Origin: Deltaproteobacteria bacterium
GTDB lineage: Bacteria > Desulfobacterota > SM23-61
Direction: 5' to 3'
Length of the DNA stretch: 10,570 nucleotides
NCBI GenBank assembly: GCA_026388915.1
Contig: JAPLIW010000742.1
Coordinates: 1-10,570 of the forward strand
The first letter of the stretch is position 1. Every line of letters starts with the position of its first letter. Below the pieces are notes generated by a model. That model saw only the letters and a program-made list of their open reading frames with translations. It had not been told where the DNA came from and did not search any database. The position numbers and the translations under genes are program-made. Positions 6,218 through 10,570 of the stretch are shown here, piece by piece.

Positions 6218-7086
6218 AGCGCCTCACTCTTGGCGATTCCCTGCGGTCTAACCATTAGAATGATCATGACCAGAATCAAAGCCGAGAAGTTCATGAACCG
6301 GGGTTCCCCCAATACGAAGGATACGAAGGAATGGGTGAATCCGATGAGAAAGCTGGCGATAATGGTCCCTTTAATATTCCCCAGTCCCCCCAGAATGGCC
6401 ACCAGGATGGCGGTCATCATGTAGAGCGAGCCCATCGTCGGGTCCACGGCCCAGACCGGGGCCACCATGAGAGTTCCGATGATGACCGGAATCAGGATCA
6501 GGAACATGGTGAGGGTGTAGAGAGCTTCCACGTGGATCCCGATGAGCCGGCTGCTGTAAATATCCTGGGAGAGGGCCCGGATGGCCAGGCCGATCCTGGT
6601 TTTGAGGAAGAAAAGGATGAACAGAACGGTCAGGAGGATGGCGATCGCCGCCCCCGCCAATAACTGATTGGAGATAACCGCCGTTCCGAATTCCGTGCTT
6701 CCCTCGATGAGGGTGGTGTTAATGTAGACCCCGGCCTGGATGGGATACTGGTAATTCACCGCCTGTTCCACGATGATGGATACCAGCAGAAGCCCGGTCA
6801 GAATGATCTCCTCCCGGTCCACAAATTTCATGATGATTCCCTTGTAAATAATATAGGAGATGACAAACTGAACTACCACCATTCCCAGGAGAGCCGGAAT
6901 CAACCCGAAGCCCAACGCTTTCATGAACATCCAGGTCAAATAGACGGTTAGAGTAAAGAGGTAGGCGTACCCCAGGTGGAAAATCCGGAGAACCCCGCAG
7001 ATGATGGAGAATCCCAGGGATATGAGCAAATAAATGGCCCCGAGGACAAATGAGTAGATGAGGACGACTTGCAGGGTTTCCCACAT
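6211..7086 (-). CDS. livH: ABC transporter permease, LivH type; first gene of the operon
   Basis: This 291-residue inner-membrane permease has about eight hydrophobic segments. Family marks are GAIYLLISLGFSIICGVLRI (16-35), the EAA-like coupling loop TRIGLAIRALSQDIYSSRLI (163-182) followed by GIHVEALY, AILVAILGGLGNIKG (226-240) and RPQGIAKSEALW at the end. After the first motif the sequence reads FHLGYAYLF where LivH usually has NFAHG, a local divergence that may reflect a different substrate. The ATG at 7086 has a GGGAG-like ribosome binding site about 10 bases upstream. It is the first gene after a 198-base AT-rich gap with a likely promoter, and its TAG overlaps the livM start. Confidence 0.93.
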   Translation of the reverse strand: MWETLQVVLIYSFVLGAIYLLISLGFSIICGVLRIFHLGYAYLFTLTVYLTWMFMKALGFGLIPALLGMVVVQFVISYIIYKGIIMKFVDREEIILTGLLLVSIIVEQAVNYQYPIQAGVYINTTLIEGSTEFGTAVISNQLLAGAAIAILLTVLFILFFLKTRIGLAIRALSQDIYSSRLIGIHVEALYTLTMFLILIPVIIGTLMVAPVWAVDPTMGSLYMMTAILVAILGGLGNIKGTIIASFLIGFTHSFVSFVLGEPRFMNFSALILVMIILMVRPQGIAKSEALW

Positions 7087-7179
7087 TTTTTCGTCTCTCC
7101 CTTGTCTAGAAGATGCGCAAGGCTTGAGAAAACAAAATCTTTATGCCCCAAAAGGAACCAGAGCTAAAACCAAAAGACA

Positions 7180-7207
7180 CTTACAACGAACAGCTAATTT
7201 TTGTCAA
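7180..7207 (-). promoter_or_regulatory. Probable sigma70 promoter of the livHMGF-CoA-transferase operon
   Basis: On the minus strand a perfect TTGACA -35 box (7207-7202) is followed after 16 bases by TGTAAG (7185-7180), a 4 of 6 match to the -10 consensus. Transcription would begin near 7173 and leave a leader of roughly 87 bases before the livH ATG. The surrounding DNA (7087-7284) is markedly AT-rich compared with the genes. Seen only by matching, not tested. Confidence 0.5.
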
Positions 7208-7222
7208 GCCTTTTTTTAAATA

Positions 7223-7241
7223 GTGTTACTTAACGATACAC
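7223..7241. promoter_or_regulatory. Possible operator: imperfect dyad upstream of the liv promoter
   Basis: The 19 bases start with GTGT and end with ACAC and are self-complementary at 12 of 19 positions, around a TTAA-containing centre. It lies about 16 bases upstream of the -35 box, centred near -59 of the predicted start, a position where activators often bind. No regulator gene lies in the window to match it to. Weak. Confidence 0.25.
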
Positions 7242-7284
7242 AATAAATTCTTTTAAATTTTAAGATGTTTAGAAAAAAATATCC

Positions 7285-8460
7285 CTAGCCACTGGATTTC
7301 AGCCCTGGTAGACCAGCGGCCTTCCCCTCTGAATCCTGGATTCTCACTTCTGAATTCCATTCTTTCTTGAGGATTTCTTTGTGTACCTGCCGCAAAGCTT
7401 TGAGGAGGGCCTGATTCTCCCTGTGGGTGCGCACGGCGACGCGGAAAAAATAGGGGCCGAGATGGTGGAAGGACTGGCAGTTCCGGATCAGGATCCCCCG
7501 GGGGATCATCTTTTCCCGCAGTTCGGCAGCGCTGAGATTTAAAGAAGGATGCAGCTGAACCAGAAGGTAATTGGCGGAACCGGGATAGGGGATGAACCCG
7601 GGAATCCCCTGCAAACCATGGGCGAGATTCTCCCGTTCCTCCCGGATGTAGACCAGCGTTTGGTCGGCGTAAGCCTTGTCCTGAAGACTTTCCACGGCGG
7701 CGATCTGGGCCAGAGCATTGACCGTCCAGGGCTCTTTGACCCGGGAGAATTTCTCGATCATCCCGGAGTTGGAAGCCAGGTATCCGGCCCGGAGCCCGGG
7801 CATGGCGAAGAACTTGGTCAAGGACCGGAGGATGATGAGCCGGGGGGAAACTGCGGCCTGCCGGATAAGCGATTCCTCAGGGACGAAATCGATGAACGCC
7901 TCGTCCAGAATAAGCCAGGTTTTTTCCCTTTCCGCCTGGGCCAGGACCCGCAATAGATCCTTCTTCTCGGCCAAAATCCCGGTGGGGTTGTTGGGGTTGC
8001 AGAGGTAGAGGGCATCGTACCCCTGGGTCAGGGCCAGCAGCAGCCCCTCCACGTTGAGTTCGAACCCGTCCTCTTCCCGGGTTTCAAAAAAATGAATCCG
8101 GCAATCCCGGCTTTGGGTTTCCAGAGCATTTTCATACTCGCTGAAGGCCGGGGTCACTAGGAGGATGCGCTCCAATTTCAGCACTCGCGGAAGGGAGTAA
8201 ATGAAGTCCGTGGAACCAGCTCCGGGAAGGATGCAGTTTTCCGAAATCCCATGGAATTGAGCCAGGGCGGTTCGGAGTTCGCCGCATTCGGCATCCGGAT
8301 AATGAAGAACGGCCTCCAGCCCGTCTTTGCCGAGTTTCTTCTTGGCCCTCGGAGACAGGCCCAGGGGATTGATGGAGGCGCTGAAATCGATGATCTTCGC
8401 CGGATCGAGCCCCTGCTTGGCCGCAATTTCGTATATGTTTCCGCCGTGGATTTTGTTCAA
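7285..8460 (-). CDS. cobD: Threonine-phosphate decarboxylase, cobalamin biosynthesis (PLP enzyme; cobD in Salmonella, cobC in Pseudomonas naming)
   Basis: This cytoplasmic enzyme should decarboxylate L-threonine-O-3-phosphate to (R)-1-aminopropan-2-ol O-phosphate, the linker that CbiB attaches to the corrin ring. It is a fold-type I PLP protein. With the TTG start (391 residues) the motifs are HGGNIYEIAAKQGLDP at the N terminus, IDFSASINPLG, NPNNPTG (155-161), DEAFIDF (186-192), and RSLTKFFAMPGLRAGY with the Schiff-base lysine near 216; FFRVAVRTHREN near 339 supplies the carboxylate-binding arginine. I prefer the TTG at 8460 because GAGG lies 7 bases upstream (8468-8471) and homologues begin close to HGGN. 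A GTG at 8523 would add 21 residues encoded by repeat DNA. The last 23 residues or so also look like read-through of a repeat, making the protein longer than the usual 360 or so. It sits directly downstream of cbiB, the next enzyme's gene. Confidence 0.88.
   Translation of the reverse strand: MNKIHGGNIYEIAAKQGLDPAKIIDFSASINPLGLSPRAKKKLGKDGLEAVLHYPDAECGELRTALAQFHGISENCILPGAGSTDFIYSLPRVLKLERILLVTPAFSEYENALETQSRDCRIHFFETREEDGFELNVEGLLLALTQGYDALYLCNPNNPTGILAEKKDLLRVLAQAEREKTWLILDEAFIDFVPEESLIRQAAVSPRLIILRSLTKFFAMPGLRAGYLASNSGMIEKFSRVKEPWTVNALAQIAAVESLQDKAYADQTLVYIREERENLAHGLQGIPGFIPYPGSANYLLVQLHPSLNLSAAELREKMIPRGILIRNCQSFHHLGPYFFRVAVRTHRENQALLKALRQVHKEILKKEWNSEVRIQDSEGKAAGLPGLKSSG
7325..7357. repeat. 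Short GAATCC/TCTGAAT repeat inside the 3' end of cobD
   Basis: TCTGAAT occurs twice (7328-7334 and 7350-7356), and GAATCCTGGATTC at 7331-7343 is a palindrome except for its central base. This stretch encodes most of the C-terminal tail of the decarboxylase beyond the conserved domain. It looks like intergenic repeat DNA captured by the reading frame. Confidence 0.45.
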
Positions 8461-8467
8461 GGATTCG

Positions 8468-8471
8468 CCTC
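8468..8471 (-). promoter_or_regulatory. Ribosome binding site deciding the TTG start of cobD
   Basis: GAGG on the minus strand lies 7 bases before the TTG at 8460. It supports the shorter protein over the GTG at 8523, whose upstream region is part of a palindromic repeat. Confidence 0.5.
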
Positions 8472-8481
8472 GTAAGGGATC

Positions 8482-8538
8482 GTAGGGGCAGGCCCCAGTG
8501 CCTACCCGCGCAAGGACGCCCACATAGGGGCGCCCTAC
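8482..8538. repeat. GTAGGGGC-type palindromic repeat between cbiB and cobD
   Basis: The element opens GTAGGGGCAGGCC and closes GGGGCGCCCTAC, so the two ends are inverted copies of each other. Its 3' arm also contains a near-palindrome, TAGGGGCGCCCTA. It lies in the 130-base gap after the cbiB stop and extends into the longest reading of the cobD frame. The GGGGC-type core is shared with the palindrome at 561-582. Confidence 0.6.
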
Positions 8539-8590
8539 ATTCTTTTCTCAAAACCCCGACTTTCTTTAAAATCTATTCCCGAAAGCCATC

Positions 8591-9559
8591 TTAGGGCAAG
8601 GGGAAAAATCTCCTCCCAATGCAGCTTAGACCCAGGGCCAGTAGCAGCATGAAGAAGGACGACAGATACAAAATCCTCCAGGCCTCCCTCACGTCTTTCC
8701 GCTCGATGTTCCTTTTTTGGTCCCCGATGAAGGGCTTTGGACTCGGCCGGCCGAAGTAATAATTCAAACCCCCGAGCTGAACTCCCAGCGCTCCGGCCAT
8801 GGCCGCTTCGGGCCAGGCGCTGTTGGGGCTCTGATGCCGGGCATGGTCCCGCAGCAGAATTCTCAGGGAATCTTTCCAGCCCTTTCCAAGGATGAGGGAC
8901 GAAAGGACGATGATCCCCCCTGAAATCCGGGCCGGGAGGAAGTTGGCGACATCATCCAGCCTGGCCGAGGCCCATCCCAGGTGCCGGAACCGCTCGTTCT
9001 TGTACCCCAGCATGGAGTCCAGGGTGTTGATCGCCTTGTAGGTCATGGCCCAGGCAGGCTCGCCCAAACCGAGATAGAAAAGGGGAGCAATCACCCCGTC
9101 GGAAATATTTTCCGCGATGGTTTCCACCAGGGCCCGGAGGATTTCCGGCTCATCCAGGTGCGCCGTGTCCCGGCCCACCAGAAGAGACAGTTCTTGGCGG
9201 GCTCTTGGCAAGTCCCCCGCCTCGAGAGCCCGGAGAACCTTCCGGGTTTCCACGTGCAGATCGCGGGTAGCCAGGGTGATGTAGCCTAGAAAGATCGAAG
9301 CGGCCAGCCCCGCCACCGAATACAGATCTCCCAAAAAGCGGATTAAAAAATGGGTTGCCAGAAAGGTGATCCCGCAGACGGTTCCCGCCAGGATGACTCC
9401 GGCGAGTATCAGCCAGGAGGGGGAAGAATGAACCTTGCGCAGGGCCCTTTCCAGCCCGGAGATGAGCCGGCCGATCAGGCGGACGGGATGGGGGAACCCC
9501 TGCGGGTCGCCCAGGAGGAGATCCAGAAGATAGGCGGAAATGAGCGCGGCGGAAGACAT
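8591..9559 (-). CDS. cbiB: Adenosylcobinamide-phosphate synthase CbiB (cobD in Pseudomonas naming)
   Basis: This 322-residue membrane protein joins the aminopropanol phosphate (or aminopropanol) linker to adenosylcobyric acid in late cobalamin synthesis. All hallmark blocks are present: DLLLGDPQGFPHPVRLIG (13-30), LLVGRDTAHLDEPEI with RALVETIAENISDGVIAPLF (126-161), YKAINTLDSMLGYKNERF (174-191), LGWASARLDDVANFLPARI (194-212) and RDHARHQSPNSAWPEAAMAG (237-256). Hydrophobic segments lie near residues 49-75, 82-97 and 298-315. The length is normal. The ATG at 9559 is the only reasonable start because an in-frame stop lies at 9583, yet no Shine-Dalgarno sequence is visible before it, so translation may be weak. 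The downstream gene makes its linker substrate. No cobalamin riboswitch was recognised upstream, where the DNA is repeats. Confidence 0.95.
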   Translation of the reverse strand: MSSAALISAYLLDLLLGDPQGFPHPVRLIGRLISGLERALRKVHSSPSWLILAGVILAGTVCGITFLATHFLIRFLGDLYSVAGLAASIFLGYITLATRDLHVETRKVLRALEAGDLPRARQELSLLVGRDTAHLDEPEILRALVETIAENISDGVIAPLFYLGLGEPAWAMTYKAINTLDSMLGYKNERFRHLGWASARLDDVANFLPARISGGIIVLSSLILGKGWKDSLRILLRDHARHQSPNSAWPEAAMAGALGVQLGGLNYYFGRPSPKPFIGDQKRNIERKDVREAWRILYLSSFFMLLLALGLSCIGRRFFPLP

Positions 9560-9583
9560 AAAACCAAAACTGCGATTTGTTTA

Positions 9584-9618
9584 ATGGGACGCAGATTTAC
9601 GCAGATAAACGCAGACAA
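9584..9618. repeat. 10-bp-period tandem tract, left arm of inverted pair 3
   Basis: After ATGGG come three 10-bp units on the plus strand: ACGCAGATTT, ACGCAGATAA, ACGCAGACAA (9589-9618). Its inverted partner is at 10052-10086. The tract starts 24 bases upstream of the cbiB start codon, so it probably lies in the cbiB leader. Confidence 0.75.
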
Positions 9619-9693
9619 AAACCTCTTGGGGCAATAAAATCATCAAGAACGAAGTTGAATGATTTGCCTCTGGCCTTTTGTACTTGGATTTAC

Positions 9694-9830
9694 TAACAGG
9701 TTGCGGAAAAACCCTTTTCCAGCCCTGAATTGTCATTCCCGCGGAAGCGGGAATCCAGTCTTTTCAATGCCTTCTGGACTCCCGCTTGCGCGGGAGTGAC
9801 GGCTCAGTGGAGTTTTTCCGCATCCTGCTA
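9694..9830. mobile_element. MITE-like element B (non-coding, nested inverted repeats)
   Basis: The outer arms AGGTTGCGGAAAAAC (9698-9712) and GTTTTTCCGCATCCT (9812-9826) match in inverted orientation at 14 of 15 positions. Inside are two oppositely oriented 27-bp hairpin units, 9732-9758 (opens GTCATTCCCGCG) and 9774-9800 (opens CTGGACTCCCGC), separated by exactly 15 bases, as in element A at 607-739. The distances from arm to hairpin are also close (19 and 11 bases here, 17 and 9 in A). TA lies just outside both ends, which could be a target duplication but is too short to prove it. It has no coding capacity. Confidence 0.6.
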
Positions 9831-9888
9831 AGGAGTCCATTATAGTCTAAACATTAATTAGAGGACATTGCCTTTTGAAAACCTCGAA

Positions 9889-9915
9889 CTGGACTCCGGC
9901 TTTCGCCGGAGTGAC
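9889..9915. repeat. Solo 27-bp hairpin unit (CTGGACTCC... orientation)
   Basis: This unit opens CTGGACTCCGGC and closes GCCGGAGTGAC, the right-hand half-unit found in elements A and B. It stands alone without nearby outer arms and is 28 bases from the oppositely oriented unit at 9944-9970. It lies in the gene-free stretch 9560-10094. Confidence 0.65.
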
Positions 9916-9943
9916 GAACATTAGAAAGGCATGGTTCTTGGTT

Positions 9944-9970
9944 GTCATTCCGGCGGAAGCCGGAATCCAG
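9944..9970. repeat. Solo 27-bp hairpin unit (GTCATTCC... orientation)
   Basis: This unit opens GTCATTCCGGCGG and closes GGAATCCAG, the left-hand half-unit of elements A and B. Here the order of halves is reversed (right-type first, then left-type), unlike in A and B. The rest of 9831-10051 shows no gene; GTCTTTT recurs three times at about 10020-10042. Confidence 0.65.
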
Positions 9971-10051
9971 GATGATTAAAAGACGGAATTCCTGTCCAGA
10001 TAATTATGGTGTCCCATTATGTCTTTTGTCTTTAAGTCTTTTGCGAATATG

Positions 10052-10086
10052 AAATCTGTGTTTATCTGTGTTCATCTGTGTCCCAT
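10052..10086. repeat. 10-bp-period tandem tract, right arm of inverted pair 3
   Basis: Three 10-bp units on the plus strand: AAATCTGTGT, TTATCTGTGT, TCATCTGTGT (10052-10081), then CCCAT. In reverse this is ATGGGACACAGATGA and so on, matching 9584-9618. The pair encloses element B and both solo hairpin units. The tract ends 9 bases past the stop of the small gene at 10095. Confidence 0.75.
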
Positions 10087-10094
10087 AAACGTTT

Positions 10095-10376
10095 TCAGTT
10101 GTTCGAAAATCGGGGGGCGGGAAGGCGGCGGCAGAGGGTCCAGGACTGGTACCGCGGCGTGTACCGGAGCAGGAAGATTTCCCCCTTCCCGGTCTTCACC
10201 CGGAAATAATCCTGGCGCAACGCTTTCGGGTCCACCCCCCCTTCATACCACCGGTCCAGGATCTCCAGAATTTCGTACCGCCTGGCCAGATGGACAAAAG
10301 CCCGGGGGCTCTCCTGTCCCTTATAGCCGGCGTAGGATTCCACTTCGATGTCTTCAAAAACCCACTCTTTTTCCAT
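10095..10376 (-). CDS. Small conserved-looking protein of unknown function (93 residues)
   Basis: I do not recognise this protein with certainty. It reads as a small soluble alpha/beta protein with FEDIEVESYAGYKGQESPRAF (7-27), a strongly charged centre RRYEILEILDRWYEGG (32-47), DYFRVKTGKGEIFLLRYTP (56-74) and a closing SWTLCRR. From memory this resembles short uncharacterised proteins with a YxGYR...P...F, I(L/I)DRWYG, DYF(R/K)V and LR...W.L pattern, with a possible DUF6504-like relationship. No signal peptide, membrane segment or catalytic motif is evident. The frame stays open up to 10430, but the extra 18 residues are encoded by a 9-bp-period repeat, so I place the start at the ATG at 10376; only a weak GGTG precedes it. 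The composition is gene-like and unlike the neighbouring repeats. Confidence 0.65.
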   Translation of the reverse strand: MEKEWVFEDIEVESYAGYKGQESPRAFVHLARRYEILEILDRWYEGGVDPKALRQDYFRVKTGKGEIFLLRYTPRYQSWTLCRRLPAPRFSNN

Positions 10377-10385
10377 ATTTTTTTC

Positions 10386-10412
10386 ACCACAGAGACACAG
10401 AGGGCACGGAGA
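10386..10412. repeat. 9-bp-period tandem tract, left arm of inverted pair 4
   Basis: Units ACCACAGAG, ACACAGAGG and GCACGGAGA on the plus strand, ending up 9 bases before the start codon of the small gene at 10376. The partner tract is at 10512-10538. The unit is a variant of the CGCAGAG unit of pair 1, with ACA in place of GCG-type bases. Confidence 0.75.
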
Positions 10413-10451
10413 CAGAAAAATCTTTGGCAAAAAGCATCCCCCCCACCCTAA

Positions 10452-10474
10452 CCCTCCCCCTCGAGGGGGGAGGG
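10452..10474. repeat. C/G-rich hairpin enclosed by pair 4
   Basis: CCCTCCCCC, then TCGA at the centre, then GGGGGGAGGG, forming a stem of about nine C:G-rich pairs; CCCCCTCGAGGGGG at 10456-10469 is a perfect palindrome. It is preceded by CCCACCCTAACC and followed by more G-runs. No T-run follows within a few bases, so it is a poor match to an intrinsic terminator. Confidence 0.6.
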
Positions 10475-10511
10475 GAGGGAGGGGGTGATTCTCTTTGGTT
10501 GCGGCTTTGCC

Positions 10512-10538
10512 GCTCTGTGTCCTCTGTGCCTCTGTGGT
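10512..10538. repeat. 9-bp-period tandem tract, right arm of inverted pair 4
   Basis: Units GCTCTGTGT, CCTCTGTGC, CTCTGTGGT on the plus strand; in reverse these are ACCACAGAG, GCACAGAGG, ACACAGAGC, nearly the same as 10386-10412. No gene is visible from here to the window end. Confidence 0.75.
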
Positions 10539-10570
10539 GAACGCTTTTTAAAGAATTTTGAAGGCGATGA

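Noticed and set aside
7272..7320. Intrinsic terminator after cobD
   Set aside because: A T-run follows the stop codon on the minus strand, but the only stem I can draw (CTACCA with TGGCTAG) is short and bulged, so support is too weak to list.
8461..8523. Extended N terminus of the threonine-phosphate decarboxylase from GTG 8523
   Set aside because: The 21 residues come partly from a palindromic repeat, are not family-like, and have no ribosome site; the TTG at 8460 is better supported.
9560..10094. Cobalamin riboswitch upstream of cbiB
   Set aside because: The leader is made of repeat tracts and hairpin units. I could not identify a B12-box-like conserved core.
10377..10430. 18-residue N-terminal extension of the small protein
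   Set aside because: It is encoded by the 9-bp-period tract (reading PCPLCLCGEKN), a typical repeat translation; the ATG at 10376 fits the conserved-looking part.
10019..10540. 173-residue plus-strand open frame at the right end
   Set aside because: It runs through the 10-bp and 9-bp tandem tracts and the C/G hairpin, and antisense to the small gene; its peptide is a translation of repeats.

Overview
This window looks like bacterial chromosome of moderately high GC content. The gene content (a branched-chain-amino-acid-type ABC importer with two embedded CaiB/BaiF CoA-transferases, plus late cobalamin genes) and the dense short intergenic repeats suggest an anaerobic or syntrophic bacterium, perhaps a Deltaproteobacteria/Desulfobacterota relative. 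That placement is an impression from gene style and repeats, not a demonstrated assignment. Every gene I can support lies on the minus strand.

Layout in transcription order (right to left). At the far right, 10095-10376 encodes a small soluble protein that I do not recognise firmly; repeat tracts border it. A gene-free, repeat-filled stretch (9560-10094) follows. Next come two cobalamin genes: cbiB (8591-9559), and a threonine-phosphate decarboxylase (7285-8460, cobD in Salmonella naming, cobC in Pseudomonas naming) that probably starts at a TTG. An AT-rich gap (7087-7284) holds a plausible sigma70 promoter for the main operon: livH (6211-7086), livM (5177-6217), livG (4418-5170), livF (3608-4312), a first CaiB/BaiF CoA-transferase (2153-3508) and a second one (804-2156) coupled to it by a GTGA stop/start overlap. 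After a 396-base repeat island comes the 5' part of livK (407 down to base 1), the periplasmic binding protein of the importer, which runs off the left edge.

How the genes may work together: LivK would capture a substrate, LivHM and LivGF would import it, and the two CoA-transferases would activate it, or a product of it, as a CoA thioester. This suggests that the real substrate is a carboxylic acid rather than leucine. The adjacent, translationally coupled CoA-transferases could form a heteromer, as in benzylsuccinate CoA-transferase BbsEF.

The most unusual feature is the intergenic DNA. Short tandem tracts with 7-, 9- or 10-bp periods and a CAGA/CATA-like core occur mostly as inverted pairs. 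Three of the four pairs enclose other hairpin elements: a perfect 22-bp palindrome, two MITE-like elements of identical internal architecture (27-bp hairpin, 15-bp spacer, 27-bp inverted hairpin) with different ends, and a C/G-rich hairpin. Several tracts begin within about a dozen bases of a stop codon. No CRISPR array, tRNA, rRNA or transposase gene was seen.
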